Source: Thermoguttaceae bacterium
GTDB taxonomy: Bacteria > Planctomycetota > Planctomycetia > Pirellulales > Thermoguttaceae
NCBI GenBank assembly: GCA_017407125.1
Contig: JAFQXE010000025.1
Location: 218,591-282,590 of the forward strand
Direction: 5' to 3'
DNA: 64,000 bases
A program made the translations under genes and the position numbers. This document shows, piece by piece, positions 9,186 through 18,600 of this stretch. The stretch's first letter is position 1, and each line of letters opens with the position of its first letter. The notes below the pieces were generated by a model. The model did no database searches, was not told where the DNA came from, and saw only the letters and a program-made list of their open reading frames with translations.

Positions 9186-9653
9186 ATGGCATTCAAAGCA
9201 AAAAGACCGGTTTTGATTCGAATTCAACCGCAATATGTTAAAGATATTAAAAGCGGAGAAAAGGACTGTGAAAACAGATGTGGTAAACCATTTGTTGATT
9301 GCAACTGTTTTATTCTTCATCAATCTCAGGAAGGTCAAGGCATTGTTGGCGTTATAGAAGTCGGACCTCCTGATCCTAAGATTGTAATCGATGAGGATGG
9401 AAAAAAACGTCATTCTTACCCAATTTTGAGAGTATTCGATTTCAAAGAAACTATTCCAATTGAAACAGCTTTTGATAACACGCCAATTAAGAGAAAAATT
9501 TCTTCCCGTTACCAGGACTTTACCTATTTGCGAGACTATGGCGAATGGACTCCGGAAACAGAAGCGGCGGCGGCCGAAGCGGTCAAGATTCTGTTGAGCT
9601 CCCATAAGCATACTACTAAAATCTTTCCAAAACAACCAAAACAAGACTGCTAA
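9186..9653 (+). CDS. Small ASCH/PUA-like protein
   Basis: 155 residues. The N-terminus (VLIRIQPQYVKDIKSGEKDCENRCGKP) follows the pattern of ASCH/PUA-superfamily domains, in which a strand is followed by a helix and a (S)GEKxxExR-like loop; such domains bind RNA or modified nucleotides. Assignment to ASCH rests on this pattern only. Good GGAGG ribosome-binding site and own promoter. Codon use is more AT-rich than neighbouring genes, suggesting a different origin. Monocistronic, with a strong bidirectional terminator downstream. Confidence 0.55.
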   Translation: MAFKAKRPVLIRIQPQYVKDIKSGEKDCENRCGKPFVDCNCFILHQSQEGQGIVGVIEVGPPDPKIVIDEDGKKRHSYPILRVFDFKETIPIETAFDNTPIKRKISSRYQDFTYLRDYGEWTPETEAAAAEAVKILLSSHKHTTKIFPKQPKQDC

Positions 9654-9711
9654 ACCTTATTGGATGAACAACTGCCAATAATCGCCACGTATTGTCAGTA
9701 TTATAAAATCA

Positions 9712-9752
9712 AACGAGTTGCAAGAGCGTATCCTGCAACTCGTTGTTTATTT
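9712..9752. terminator. Bidirectional intrinsic terminator
   Basis: Perfect 11-bp stem AACGAGTTGCA (9712-9722) / TGCAACTCGTT (9734-9744) followed by GTTTATTTTT on the plus strand and an A/T-rich run on the other side. It separates the ASCH-like gene from convergent larA-like. Confidence 0.8.
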
Positions 9753-9771
9753 TTAAACGGCGAAACGACGT

Positions 9772-11061
9772 TTAGTTCAGTCTGTCAGCCGTGCTCCACA
9801 AACCGGCGGACGGCGTGGAAATAAAGTAGATTTCTTCGCCGTCGGGCATGGTATTGAATCCGTTTCTCAGCTCGGCGGGATTGTAACGCTTGAGCGTTTC
9901 GTTGATATCGGCGTAGTTGAAGCAGACGGATTCGATGTCTTTCTGGCTCATCTTGCCGGGGGCATAGGTGATCTTGAATCGTCCTTCGGAAGAGCCGTGA
10001 ATCAGGTGAGCGGTTCCGACGGCAAAGTTCTTCAGGTCGCCGTCGTCCGGGCATTCCTTATACAGCCGCATGACGTTTTCCGTTCCGGAATAGCCGTACT
10101 TGCGAATAATCGCATCGATTTCCGGCTGTTCGCCAAATCGTTCCAGGCCAGGCGCGATAATGAGCAGTTCGCCGCCTTGCGCCAGGGCTTTTCGGGTTCG
10201 ATAAATCGCCTTGTTGGCAACCCAGGTGGAGTAGAACTCGTCGCCCTGCATGACAGCCACGATCTTTTTCAGCGGAGGAACGACGGTAATGTTCTGTTTC
10301 TGTGACGCCCGCGCCGCTTCCAAATACGTTTCGACGTCGTCGCCTGCGTAAACGCCGGTATGAACCAGCTTGCCTTCGGCGTCGTAAGCCATGACGACTT
10401 CAAAATAGGCGTCCGGCAGGAATCCGAGATAGTCCTCTTCCGCCTTGTTGAAGCATTTTCTCAGCGGCGTGGTCAGCGTTCCGAGGTTGTTTTCAATGCC
10501 GCAGCAAGCCGCCATCAGGTGCGAGGCGCAAATCATGTCTTTTCCGCCCAAGCCGATGAAGTAGTTCTTGTTGTGGTTGGCGAACCCCAAAACCTCGTGC
10601 GGAACGACGTGTCCGACGTTGAGAACCAGGTCCCAATTCCCGTTGAGCAGGAAGTTGTCCAGACTGACGGGAATCGCCCAATCGACTTTTCCGCCGGAAA
10701 CCTCTCTGACGAACGACGACGGGACTTCGCCAATTACGGTCGAGCCGCTGCGCCAGTCGTGAACGTGAATCTTCTCTTCCGGGACGGAGCCGAACATCCA
10801 TTTGTTCTGTTCCGGCGTGTGCGGAACGTGCTGTCCGAGAGTGGGAATGAGATGAACGTCCGCGCCGTCGGCGGTAAAGATCTTATACAGTTCTTCGACA
10901 ATCCAACCGGAACCGGAATGAGCGCGGGTAATATCCGGCGGGAGCAGCAAAACGCGCTTCGGATTGGCGCAAATGCGCTTCTTCGCCTCGGCGGCGTACT
11001 GACGCGCCAGTTCGAGAATCTGTTCACGGGAAATATTCGACGATTCTTGTTTAAACCACAT
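9772..11061 (-). CDS. LarA-like nickel-dependent racemase family protein
   Basis: 429 residues, the usual length for the LarA (DUF2088) family. LarA racemises lactate using a nickel-pincer nucleotide; relatives act on other 2-hydroxyacids. Visible motifs: LLPPDITRAHSG near residue 40, PTLGQHVPHTPEQ, GHVVPHEVLGFANHNKNYFIGLGG with the two histidines and glycine-rich loop, and GGELLIIAPGLERFGE near the C-terminus. No larB, larC or larE is nearby, so the cofactor genes must be elsewhere or the protein works on a different substrate. Specific substrate uncertain. Confidence 0.82.
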   Translation of the reverse strand: MWFKQESSNISREQILELARQYAAEAKKRICANPKRVLLLPPDITRAHSGSGWIVEELYKIFTADGADVHLIPTLGQHVPHTPEQNKWMFGSVPEEKIHVHDWRSGSTVIGEVPSSFVREVSGGKVDWAIPVSLDNFLLNGNWDLVLNVGHVVPHEVLGFANHNKNYFIGLGGKDMICASHLMAACCGIENNLGTLTTPLRKCFNKAEEDYLGFLPDAYFEVVMAYDAEGKLVHTGVYAGDDVETYLEAARASQKQNITVVPPLKKIVAVMQGDEFYSTWVANKAIYRTRKALAQGGELLIIAPGLERFGEQPEIDAIIRKYGYSGTENVMRLYKECPDDGDLKNFAVGTAHLIHGSSEGRFKITYAPGKMSQKDIESVCFNYADINETLKRYNPAELRNGFNTMPDGEEIYFISTPSAGLWSTADRLN

Positions 11062-11178
11062 GGTATTTACGGGTAAAGGGTTTTAATGCTCAATATCAAC
11101 GCTGACGCCGTCTGTCAGCTTATATAATATATTGTAAAGCAAATTTCTGAAAATAACAGAGGGGGCGGGAGGAGTTTA

Positions 11179-11377
11179 TATGGAGTGCGACGGCTTGACG
11201 TCGCTTTTCGACGATAAAAGATGAGAATATCCAGGAAAGCGTTTCATGCCAATAACGTGCGAATCTAAATGCAACCCCCCTTGATATTATAACATTGCTT
11301 TATTGGCGCGAATTATATTTTTTGAGATTTCCGGCGGAATTGGTTATGAAAGCGGCGTCAAGCCGCCGCACTCCATA
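11179..11377. mobile_element. MITE-like element with 26-bp terminal inverted repeats
   Basis: The left end (11179-11204) and the reverse complement of the right end (11352-11377) match at 24 of 26 positions; each end starts TATGGAGTGCG and is itself a short palindrome. The 147-bp interior has no ORF. The right end supplies the last residues (WSAAA) and stop codon of the 11358-12206 gene. A related isolated hairpin lies at 29115-29144. No transposase is visible, so a non-autonomous element is inferred. Confidence 0.5.
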
Positions 11378-12206
11378 ATTTCCCAATCCGAGCGTATATT
11401 CTTCGCATAACGAGGTTGAAAACGATGTACGCGATCTGCAATATCAGGATATAGTATAATATTGGCAAGCTCTCAATCGTACAGAAACAGATATAACTCC
11501 AAGGCTGAGTATGTAACAGGTATAGTCCGATAACGGTCAGAGGAATCGTTATACAAAACATAAAATACGCGATTTGACGCCAGATTTCTGCTATGAAGCT
11601 CAGTTTAACAGAACTCAAAAACCGTGAAATCGCTGAGTTGGAATTATCGAAACGTTTTGAGGGATCCGTTTGCGGCTGTGGATATAACAACCATGACGAA
11701 AACATCGTCGTTAAAATCGTCAGAGTTGCAATCAAGCAAGAAAACGCTAATATGGCAGGAATCGGAAAAATGAATATACTCCCAATACTATCATTGTCGA
11801 GACTGATACTGTTAAAAAATCTAATAACGCCCAATGCTATCCATATCGCATAAACAATCAGGAATATTTCAAATAACAGCAAAGGAAAGCGATTTGCTAT
11901 GCGAGTCCGAATCGCTTTTACCCAGTCGTAGTCTTTGTCTTTTTCAAGGACAGAAAAAAACATCGAGCCAAGAACGTATAACGCATAGAAAAACGCCCAT
12001 ACTATAAAAAGCTTTGAGCAAAAATCAAAAATGCTTTGGAATAAGCCAAACGGGGTAATGAACATTGTATTTACATACGCCCATATATCAAACGCCCGTA
12101 AAAACAGGTATACCAGAACAAAGAACAGAGCTATGTTCACAAATCCCAGTAAATAGGCTGCAGCGTTTTTCGTTTCGGCAGTTTCTGTCAGCGTCTCGTT
12201 GCTCAT
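11358..12206 (-). CDS. Membrane protein, paralogue 1 of 3
   Basis: About 282 residues, family not recognised. Several hydrophobic segments (e.g. FVNIALFFVLVYLFL, LLLFEIFLIVYAIWIALGVI, ILAFSCLIATLTILTTMF) separated by charged loops. A shared C-terminal block, EIWRQIAYFMF ... YIVFNLVMRRIYARIGKL, is common to all three paralogues. The start at 12206 is chosen by analogy with paralogue 3; the longer frame would run through the promoter. The last five residues (WSAAA) come from a repeat and replace the IAARE-type ending of the other two. Confidence 0.7.
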   Translation of the reverse strand: MSNETLTETAETKNAAAYLLGFVNIALFFVLVYLFLRAFDIWAYVNTMFITPFGLFQSIFDFCSKLFIVWAFFYALYVLGSMFFSVLEKDKDYDWVKAIRTRIANRFPLLLFEIFLIVYAIWIALGVIRFFNSISLDNDSIGSIFIFPIPAILAFSCLIATLTILTTMFSSWLLYPQPQTDPSKRFDNSNSAISRFLSSVKLSFIAEIWRQIAYFMFCITIPLTVIGLYLLHTQPWSYICFCTIESLPILYYILILQIAYIVFNLVMRRIYARIGKLWSAAA

Positions 12207-12216
12207 CGTAAATATA

Positions 12217-12244
12217 ATTGTAATTGATATAATTGCGTTGTCAA
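12217..12244 (-). promoter_or_regulatory. Promoter of paralogue 1 (leaderless transcript likely)
   Basis: On the minus strand TTGACA (12239-12244), 16-bp spacer, TACAAT (12217-12222). The expected start point, near 12210, is only a few bases before the ATG at 12206 and there is no Shine-Dalgarno sequence. The block is duplicated upstream of paralogue 2. Confidence 0.6.
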
Positions 12245-12275
12245 GCGCTGATAACAATAGACCTCGTCGCCGCTC

Positions 12276-13070
12276 TCATCGTTCACGCGCCGCGATTAAT
12301 TTTCCAATCAGAGCGTATAGTCTTCGCATAACGAGGTTGAATATAATGTAAACAAATTGGATTATTATGAGACCAATAACCAGCGTAGCTATAATAACAT
12401 CGCCAAAATCCAGCGTTCCTATTTTTATTAAATCTTCGATAAAAATTACAACTAAAAACAATACCGGAAACGTTATCCATAATGTAAAAATTGCAATTTG
12501 ACGCCATGCTTCAATAAGAATCGGAGGAATAGCGTTCTTGACGCGAGTAATTAGAGAGCGCTTTGAGGAAACGGAACGAGCGATTGGATTGTAATCTGGA
12601 TCGCAGCAATGCCGACAAAAAGACAATCCCGCAGAAACAACAACTGCAATTATCGCAATCAGACTCGCAAGAACATAAAAAACAGGAAAGAAGGTTATTA
12701 TATTGTCCAAAACTTCTTTCCAGCTAATACCCTCGTTTATTTGAGAAACGCCTGCTAAATTCAGGACTAATAATATAGCAAATAAAATCAAACTTGTTTC
12801 AAAAAGCAATATTATATAGCGATTTAGATAATACGTGCGAATACTTTTCACGCTTGGGAAATTGTCTTCAACTACAAACAGAATTACAGAACCGAAAACA
12901 TAAACGGTATAGACAACAAACCATAGCGCTCCAAAACATAAACCGCCTATCGACTGATTCAACAAACACAACAACGTAAAAAACAGCCCGATATTAACAA
13001 CGCCCAGGAAATAATTGGTTAGCAAATCGCTTTTCGGTTCGGCAGTTTCTGTCGGCGGCTCGGCGCTCAT
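12276..13070 (-). CDS. Membrane protein, paralogue 2 of 3
   Basis: About 264 residues, same unrecognised family as its neighbours: N-terminal polar MSAEPPTETAEPKSD, then membrane segments (YFLGVVNIGLFFTLLCLL, LLFETSLILFAILLVLNLAG, FFPVFYVLASLIAIIAVVVSA) and the shared block EAWRQIAIFTLW ... YIIFNLVMRRLYALIGKLIAARER. CRHCCDPD in the loop is unique to this copy. Own promoter at 13081-13108. AT-rich compared with flanking genes. The duplicated segment includes the 3' end of the preceding copy, pointing to tandem duplication. Confidence 0.7.
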   Translation of the reverse strand: MSAEPPTETAEPKSDLLTNYFLGVVNIGLFFTLLCLLNQSIGGLCFGALWFVVYTVYVFGSVILFVVEDNFPSVKSIRTYYLNRYIILLFETSLILFAILLVLNLAGVSQINEGISWKEVLDNIITFFPVFYVLASLIAIIAVVVSAGLSFCRHCCDPDYNPIARSVSSKRSLITRVKNAIPPILIEAWRQIAIFTLWITFPVLFLVVIFIEDLIKIGTLDFGDVIIATLVIGLIIIQFVYIIFNLVMRRLYALIGKLIAARER

Positions 13071-13080
13071 AGTAAATATA

Positions 13081-13108
13081 ATTGTAATTGATATAATTGC
13101 GTTGTCAA
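13081..13108 (-). promoter_or_regulatory. Promoter of paralogue 2 (leaderless transcript likely)
   Basis: Same block as at 12217-12244: minus-strand TTGACA (13103-13108), 16-bp spacer, TACAAT (13081-13086), with the ATG at 13070 about four bases from the expected transcript start. Confidence 0.6.
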
Positions 13109-13142
13109 GCGCTGATAACAATAGACCTCGTCCCCGCTCTCA

Positions 13143-13928
13143 TCATTCACGCGCCGCGATTCTATTCCCAATCCATGCGTATATTCTTCTCATAACGACG
13201 TTGAAAACGATGTACGTAAATTGTATCAATACAAAATAAACCAGTACAACTGCGAATATCCACGAAACAACCAAAAATGCCTTGCCAGCTGCCAATAATG
13301 ATATTATTACAAAAAACGTCAACGGCGTTGCAAGCAATACCATAAAGATAACAAGTTGACGCCATATATCAACAACAAACCGCCAAATAGCCCCCAAAAA
13401 ACGATTGTGCTGGAAATAGTCTGGTTCGTTTGAATAATCGGACGGAACTGGCAGATCATAATCAAAAAAACTATGACAAAATTCAGTAAACAGCATTGAG
13501 ATTGATACTAAAATTACTGAAATCATACTTGAAAAAACAAGCGTGAGCGAATAAGTTATAATAAAATATGATAGAACAGACTTGCGGAAGTATATCCAGC
13601 ATGCAAATAATAGTATGCTGATTACCATTAACAGTTTACTAAAACGATTTACAAAAGTAATGTAAAACGCCTTTGTCCTGTCGGAGTTTTTCTCAAAAGA
13701 AGAAACCGCTAAAGTGTATATCACATAGAAAAATATCCATATCCCATAATGAAATATCATTTTATGAATAGACAATTTATCAAACGGCAATCCGAAAAAC
13801 GAATTATTATATCTTATAAATAAATACAGCAAAGGAAAGAACAGCGTTAAATTTACAACGCCTGTTATAAAGTTTCGCGTTAACAATGTGTTCGGTTCGG
13901 CAGATTCTGTCGGCATCTCGTTGTTCAT
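13143..13928 (-). CDS. Membrane protein, paralogue 3 of 3
   Basis: About 261 residues beginning MNNEMPTESAEPNTLLTRNF. Same topology and C-terminal block as paralogues 1 and 2 (DIWRQLVIFMV ... YIVFNVVMRRIYAWIGNRIAARE). The start at 13928 follows the stop of the upstream DUF5696-like gene by a single base and is preceded by AGGAGTA, so this copy is cotranscribed with that gene, unlike the two promoter-driven copies. Function unknown. Confidence 0.72.
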   Translation of the reverse strand: MNNEMPTESAEPNTLLTRNFITGVVNLTLFFPLLYLFIRYNNSFFGLPFDKLSIHKMIFHYGIWIFFYVIYTLAVSSFEKNSDRTKAFYITFVNRFSKLLMVISILLFACWIYFRKSVLSYFIITYSLTLVFSSMISVILVSISMLFTEFCHSFFDYDLPVPSDYSNEPDYFQHNRFLGAIWRFVVDIWRQLVIFMVLLATPLTFFVIISLLAAGKAFLVVSWIFAVVLVYFVLIQFTYIVFNVVMRRIYAWIGNRIAARE

Positions 13929-13929
13929 T

Positions 13930-15669
13930 TTACTCCTCGTATTTAAATTCGCGGACGGTTCCGTCGGAAAAGGTCGTTCTGAAAACGCCGGGGGCGACCT
14001 GTTCGTGTTTGTCCATGAACAGGTATTGAAGCGCAACGCGGGAGCGGTATTCGTCGTAGGCGCGCTTCACCGCCTTAACGGATTCTCTCAACTGTTCGTC
14101 CGTCTGGCAGGTCAGGTCAGCGTCGCCCATCCAGCTTTTTCCGTCTGACTTGAACTTGGAATAGAAGTAGAAAACGGGGCGTCCGTTGAACTCTTGCAGT
14201 TTCAGTTCCGCCGTCTTGCCCTTGATCGTCGGGTTGACGGTTGCCGTACAGGGGTTTTGTAACAGAATCCCGTTGTAAACCAGTTGACACATCGGAACGG
14301 TTCTTTCCACCAGCGGCATTTTGGAAAGGTCGATAATATCGTTGAACGTGGCGTAGAGGCAGTAGTCCAGATTGGAAACGACGTGATCAAACGCGCCTTC
14401 CGAGCCGACGGCGCCAAAGTTCTTTTGCCCCTGCGCGAGAATCTTTTTCCAGTACTCGACGCACTGGCGTTTGTTGAGCGGGTGATTTTTGTCCCAACAT
14501 TCGCGCGGCGCAACGGTCGAAATGACGTCGATGTAATGCACGCCGCGAAATCCCAGCTGCGCTATGCGGGGCAAGTCGCTTTGCGTATAGCGTTCATAGA
14601 CCGGCTGGGGGCACAGATTGTACATTCGCCCGCCGCCCCAGGTCGTCTGCGGGTGATTGAGCGACCCGTCCCGATTGACAAGACACAAATCCTCGTTCCA
14701 TGTATCGGCGATAGCGTACCCGTCGGTGGAATTGGTGTGACACGTTATTTGATAGCCCATCGACTGCGCTTTTTGAATGAGCGCTTTGAGTTTCTCTTCG
14801 CCGCCCAGACGTTTGTCGACGGGAAAGATTTGCGGGTATCGACCGTCGTGTCCACCGATATTCCAGCCGACCAGACAGAACTCCGCCTTGTCGATTCCCT
14901 GACGCTTGAACTCGTCGAGGATGTCGGCGACGCGGTCGAAGTCGATGGCGACTTTCATTTCCGGCTCGGTTTCCGGCGTCTGCTCCGCAACCGGCGAGGG
15001 AACCGGCTTCCAGCCCAACCGGAGCCGAACTTCAACCGACTCGACGGCGTAGAGCAGTTCCGGATTGTTTTTGACTCGTTCCGCCAACGGGCGACATTCC
15101 CCGCGGTCAAGCTGATATTGCCGATATCGCCGGGCGACGTCAGAATACGTGGCTTCACGCCCGAGCGGGTAGACGTCAATAATAACGTCCTCGTACGGCT
15201 TGACGCCATTGAACGTAAAGCGCAGGCTGAGCGAGTATTTCCCGTCTTTGAGCCGAACCCGCGGGCGGTAATCGTACGGCATTCCCTTGACGACAACCAG
15301 ACAGCAGCCGGCTTTCGGCGTTTTGAGTCCCAGCATCGGCATGGGAACGACGCCCGGCGAATACAGACCTTCCGGCTGATCGCGAAACGTGATCAGCTGT
15401 CCCTGTGACAGGACGAAAAAGCCGTCGTCGCCGACAGACGCTTTGGCAAACGGCGAGCAGACGTCCAGATACTTTATATCCGTCCCCACTTCCGCCGGGG
15501 TTATTCGGATACGATAATAGTCGCACTGATAAACGGGTTCAGTAAACGACAAACTGACCGAGCCGTCCATTTGCGTCCAGCGATAAACAACGCAATCCTT
15601 TTCCTGCGCCTGACAAACGGTCAATTGAAGGAAAAGGATTGCGAGAGCAAAAAATCGAGTTTTATTCAT
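13930..15669 (-). CDS. Secreted DUF5696-like glycosidase
   Basis: 579 residues with a signal peptide (MNKTRFFALAILFLQLTVCQAQ). An N-terminal beta-rich part (to about 200) precedes a TIM-barrel-like region with FDRVADILDEFKRQGIDKAEFCLVGWN, KAQSMGYQITCHTNSTDG and GFRGVHYIDVISTVAPRECW. This matches the architecture of DUF5696/GH101-like glycoside hydrolases. The likely acidic residues (D in HYIDV, E in GSEGAFDH) are visible, but assignment as catalytic is inference. Probably exported to degrade host or plant glycans. It heads an operon with membrane paralogue 3. Confidence 0.65.
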   Translation of the reverse strand: MNKTRFFALAILFLQLTVCQAQEKDCVVYRWTQMDGSVSLSFTEPVYQCDYYRIRITPAEVGTDIKYLDVCSPFAKASVGDDGFFVLSQGQLITFRDQPEGLYSPGVVPMPMLGLKTPKAGCCLVVVKGMPYDYRPRVRLKDGKYSLSLRFTFNGVKPYEDVIIDVYPLGREATYSDVARRYRQYQLDRGECRPLAERVKNNPELLYAVESVEVRLRLGWKPVPSPVAEQTPETEPEMKVAIDFDRVADILDEFKRQGIDKAEFCLVGWNIGGHDGRYPQIFPVDKRLGGEEKLKALIQKAQSMGYQITCHTNSTDGYAIADTWNEDLCLVNRDGSLNHPQTTWGGGRMYNLCPQPVYERYTQSDLPRIAQLGFRGVHYIDVISTVAPRECWDKNHPLNKRQCVEYWKKILAQGQKNFGAVGSEGAFDHVVSNLDYCLYATFNDIIDLSKMPLVERTVPMCQLVYNGILLQNPCTATVNPTIKGKTAELKLQEFNGRPVFYFYSKFKSDGKSWMGDADLTCQTDEQLRESVKAVKRAYDEYRSRVALQYLFMDKHEQVAPGVFRTTFSDGTVREFKYEE

Positions 15670-15678
15670 GAAAATAAA

Positions 15679-18600
15679 TCAATTTTTTTGTAACGAGTTC
15701 TTTCTTCTCAGCCAGAACAGACCGACTGTTCCGAGAAGCAGCAGCGCCCAGGTGGACGGTTCCGGAACGCCGGAGCCGGGTTCAGGAGCGCCCAAGCCGA
15801 TCAAATAAAGACCGGTGGGTCTGCCTTCCAGAGCAAACATGGTTTGATAGTTGGCAAGCAAGCCGCTCAGGTCGGTGGTATCGGCGGCAAAGCCGTTGTC
15901 GGCAACCAGCTGATATTCTGCGCCTTCTTCCGCCCAAAGAGCGGCATCGCCGTTTTCAAAGTAGAGTTGGATAATTGAATCCGCGTCCAGCGTTAAAGAG
16001 CCATCGTCTTCAATGGTCAGCGTATCGTATTCCTGAGATTGGGGATCCGGATTGTACGCTTTGAATTCAAACAGCCCCGTCGCGCCAGCGTCAATAACAA
16101 CGTTGCCGATAACGGTCAAATCGCCAACGGAGTTGCCCGGCGAGAGTTTCGCACCGGATTTGATTTCCAAATTGCCATTGTAGTCGCCTTTGAAGTCCAA
16201 TTCGCCGGCTTCGACTGCAAAATCATTGGCGGCAAACTGAGTTCCGTCAGCCTTAATCTTGAGCTGTCCGCCGCCCGTTTTACGAACGTTGTCAGCAATA
16301 ACCGTTACATCGTCGGAGAGGGTCAGCTGTTTGGAATCGCCAGCGTCGACATTGAAAATCAAAGTCGTATCGTCAGCGGTTTCAATAGAACCGTTGGACG
16401 GAATCGCGGCGCCAGACAGGGTCAGCGTACCATTGGAAACGGCTGTCTTGCCGGTATACTCTGAACGATCTCCAGAAAACGTTAAAGCGCCGTTGCCGGT
16501 TTTGAGCATAGCGCCGTTGCCGGAAACGTTTCCGGTAAGAGTTAAGTCGTAACCTTCGCCGACTTCAATCGTACCATCATTCGCCATTTGAACCGCGTTG
16601 TCAGTTTCGACAGATTGAGCGTCGCCGTCAACAAGCTTGATACCCAGCTTGTATCCGCCGTTGACTTCCCAGTTCGGAATAGCAGTCGCTTCGTCAGAAT
16701 TGGCTAACCAGTATTTACGCAGACCGACAATGTCTTCGCCAGCGGTTAACGCCCAGTCTTCGCCAGCTTTCTGCAAGCCGGCAACGCTGAGGTGAATTGA
16801 GTTGCCGCCTTCTCCACGCAGTTCGCGCGGGTATTCGTCAGTATTGACGCCCTCAAAGACCAGCGGGTCGTCCGCAATAACGCGATACTGAGCGTTGGTA
16901 ACGTTGGCGTAGGTTACGCCGTTGCCGTCGGCAGAGGCAATCGCAACGCCCCACGGCAAATCTTCGTTGCCGGAATCCTCGCGAGAACGTTCAATCAACG
17001 CGTTGAGTTTGTCATAGTACACATCTTCAGCTGTGCCCCTGTCAGATTCTCCCTGATGCCAGAGGACGCCCGCAAAGCCGTTGGCGTTTTCATTGAGGAA
17101 ATCCATCGCATTCTCGAAGTTGCTGTAAATGGAATTCCAGTCGGCTTCCCATTGGGATTGGCTTGTTCCGCCGTATCCAACGGAATACGTTGCAATTGGA
17201 ACGCCTTCCAGTTCCGCCATTTTATCAGCAAACGCAGGCCACGTCGAACCTCTGGTACTGTTGTCTAACGGACCTTGCTGCGGGTCGGAGTTGTGCTGCC
17301 ATTGTCCTGTCTTTGGATTGTAAGCGTACGCCAGAGCTGACGTTGACGATTGAGCCGCGTCGCCGTAGTTGGTCGAGTTGGACTGACCGGCGGTGATGAA
17401 GATTTCTCCAACGCCTATCTGACCGGATTTGGTTGCGATGACGTTTCCGCTGGAATCCAACGCCTGATATTGAACGTCGTGCATACCGCCGACAAGGGAC
17501 GTCGTTCCAGTAAAGGTTCCGTCTGAATTCATCGTCAGAGTCAGCCAGTCTCCGCCGTCAACGGACGCCTGCAGCGTATCAATCGTGATTCCATTTGAAA
17601 CCGCCCACGTTCCAGCAAGTTTAACTTCGGCAGTATTCGCCAAGTCTCTTTGATACATGGACATGGCGTTAGTCGTCAGCAACGCGTCAACAGGATGAAC
17701 AAACGTATAGACGTTGGCAATGGCGTATCCAGTCTTGGATTCGTCATGCGTCCAGTCTCGCTGACCGCCCTGATTGTTGGTTGAGGCGTTGGGATTTGTA
17801 CCGATGCCGTATTGTTTATTGCCGTTAAGATGATTCAAAGCAAAGATCGTTTGCTCCGTAGCCAGCGAATGAACCTGCATTGAACCGTGTCCAGCGCCTG
17901 TACTTCCTCCAGAGTCGTTTATATCAAACGTGTTGTCGTCGCCCTGAGAAATGATTCCGCTTTTTGCCTGACCGTAGTTTGACGCCCAGAATTCAATATA
18001 GCCCTGATTGTGTGAAATAGTTATATTGGGAGCCGCCTGCTGTCCGGTAGTTGGATCGTTGATTAAACCTTGCGACGTCGTTGCGTTAGTGGTAACTTCC
18101 AGATTGCTCACAACCTGCTGATAGAATTCCCCGGATTTGGAAGTAGGAATGCCAATTCTGCCGATGTCGTTTGTCATGGCGTCAAAGGACGCGAAAACGT
18201 ACGTCAGCGGATCGTTTGCAGTTGCCGCGTATTCCATATAATATCCAACGCGGTCAAAGAGAATGCCTTGACCTTGGAGCGCAGCAAGGTTGTTGACAAT
18301 ATCGTAATTGACGCCGTTGTCATGCCAGTTCGTTCCCATTTGAGTTGTCAAACGAACGCCCTGAACCATCGTGTATTCCGATCCGTTTGTAACGTAAGCC
18401 ATGCCGGGAGCCAAAGCGGCTTCCGCCATGACGTACAGCGTTCGGTTGGAATACTGAGACGCGTTGGAGTTCGCTCCCTGATCGCCATTGAATGTGTAGT
18501 CCGGATCGCCGGCGCCCGTATTGTTGTTTCCGATTCCAATATCGATTGTTCTGCTTGCAGATGTAGCAACGCCGTTCCAGGCGTTAAGAGCCATAACAGT

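Noticed and set aside
14284-15408. 374-codon ORF opposite the DUF5696-like gene
   Set aside because: Antisense shadow without signals.
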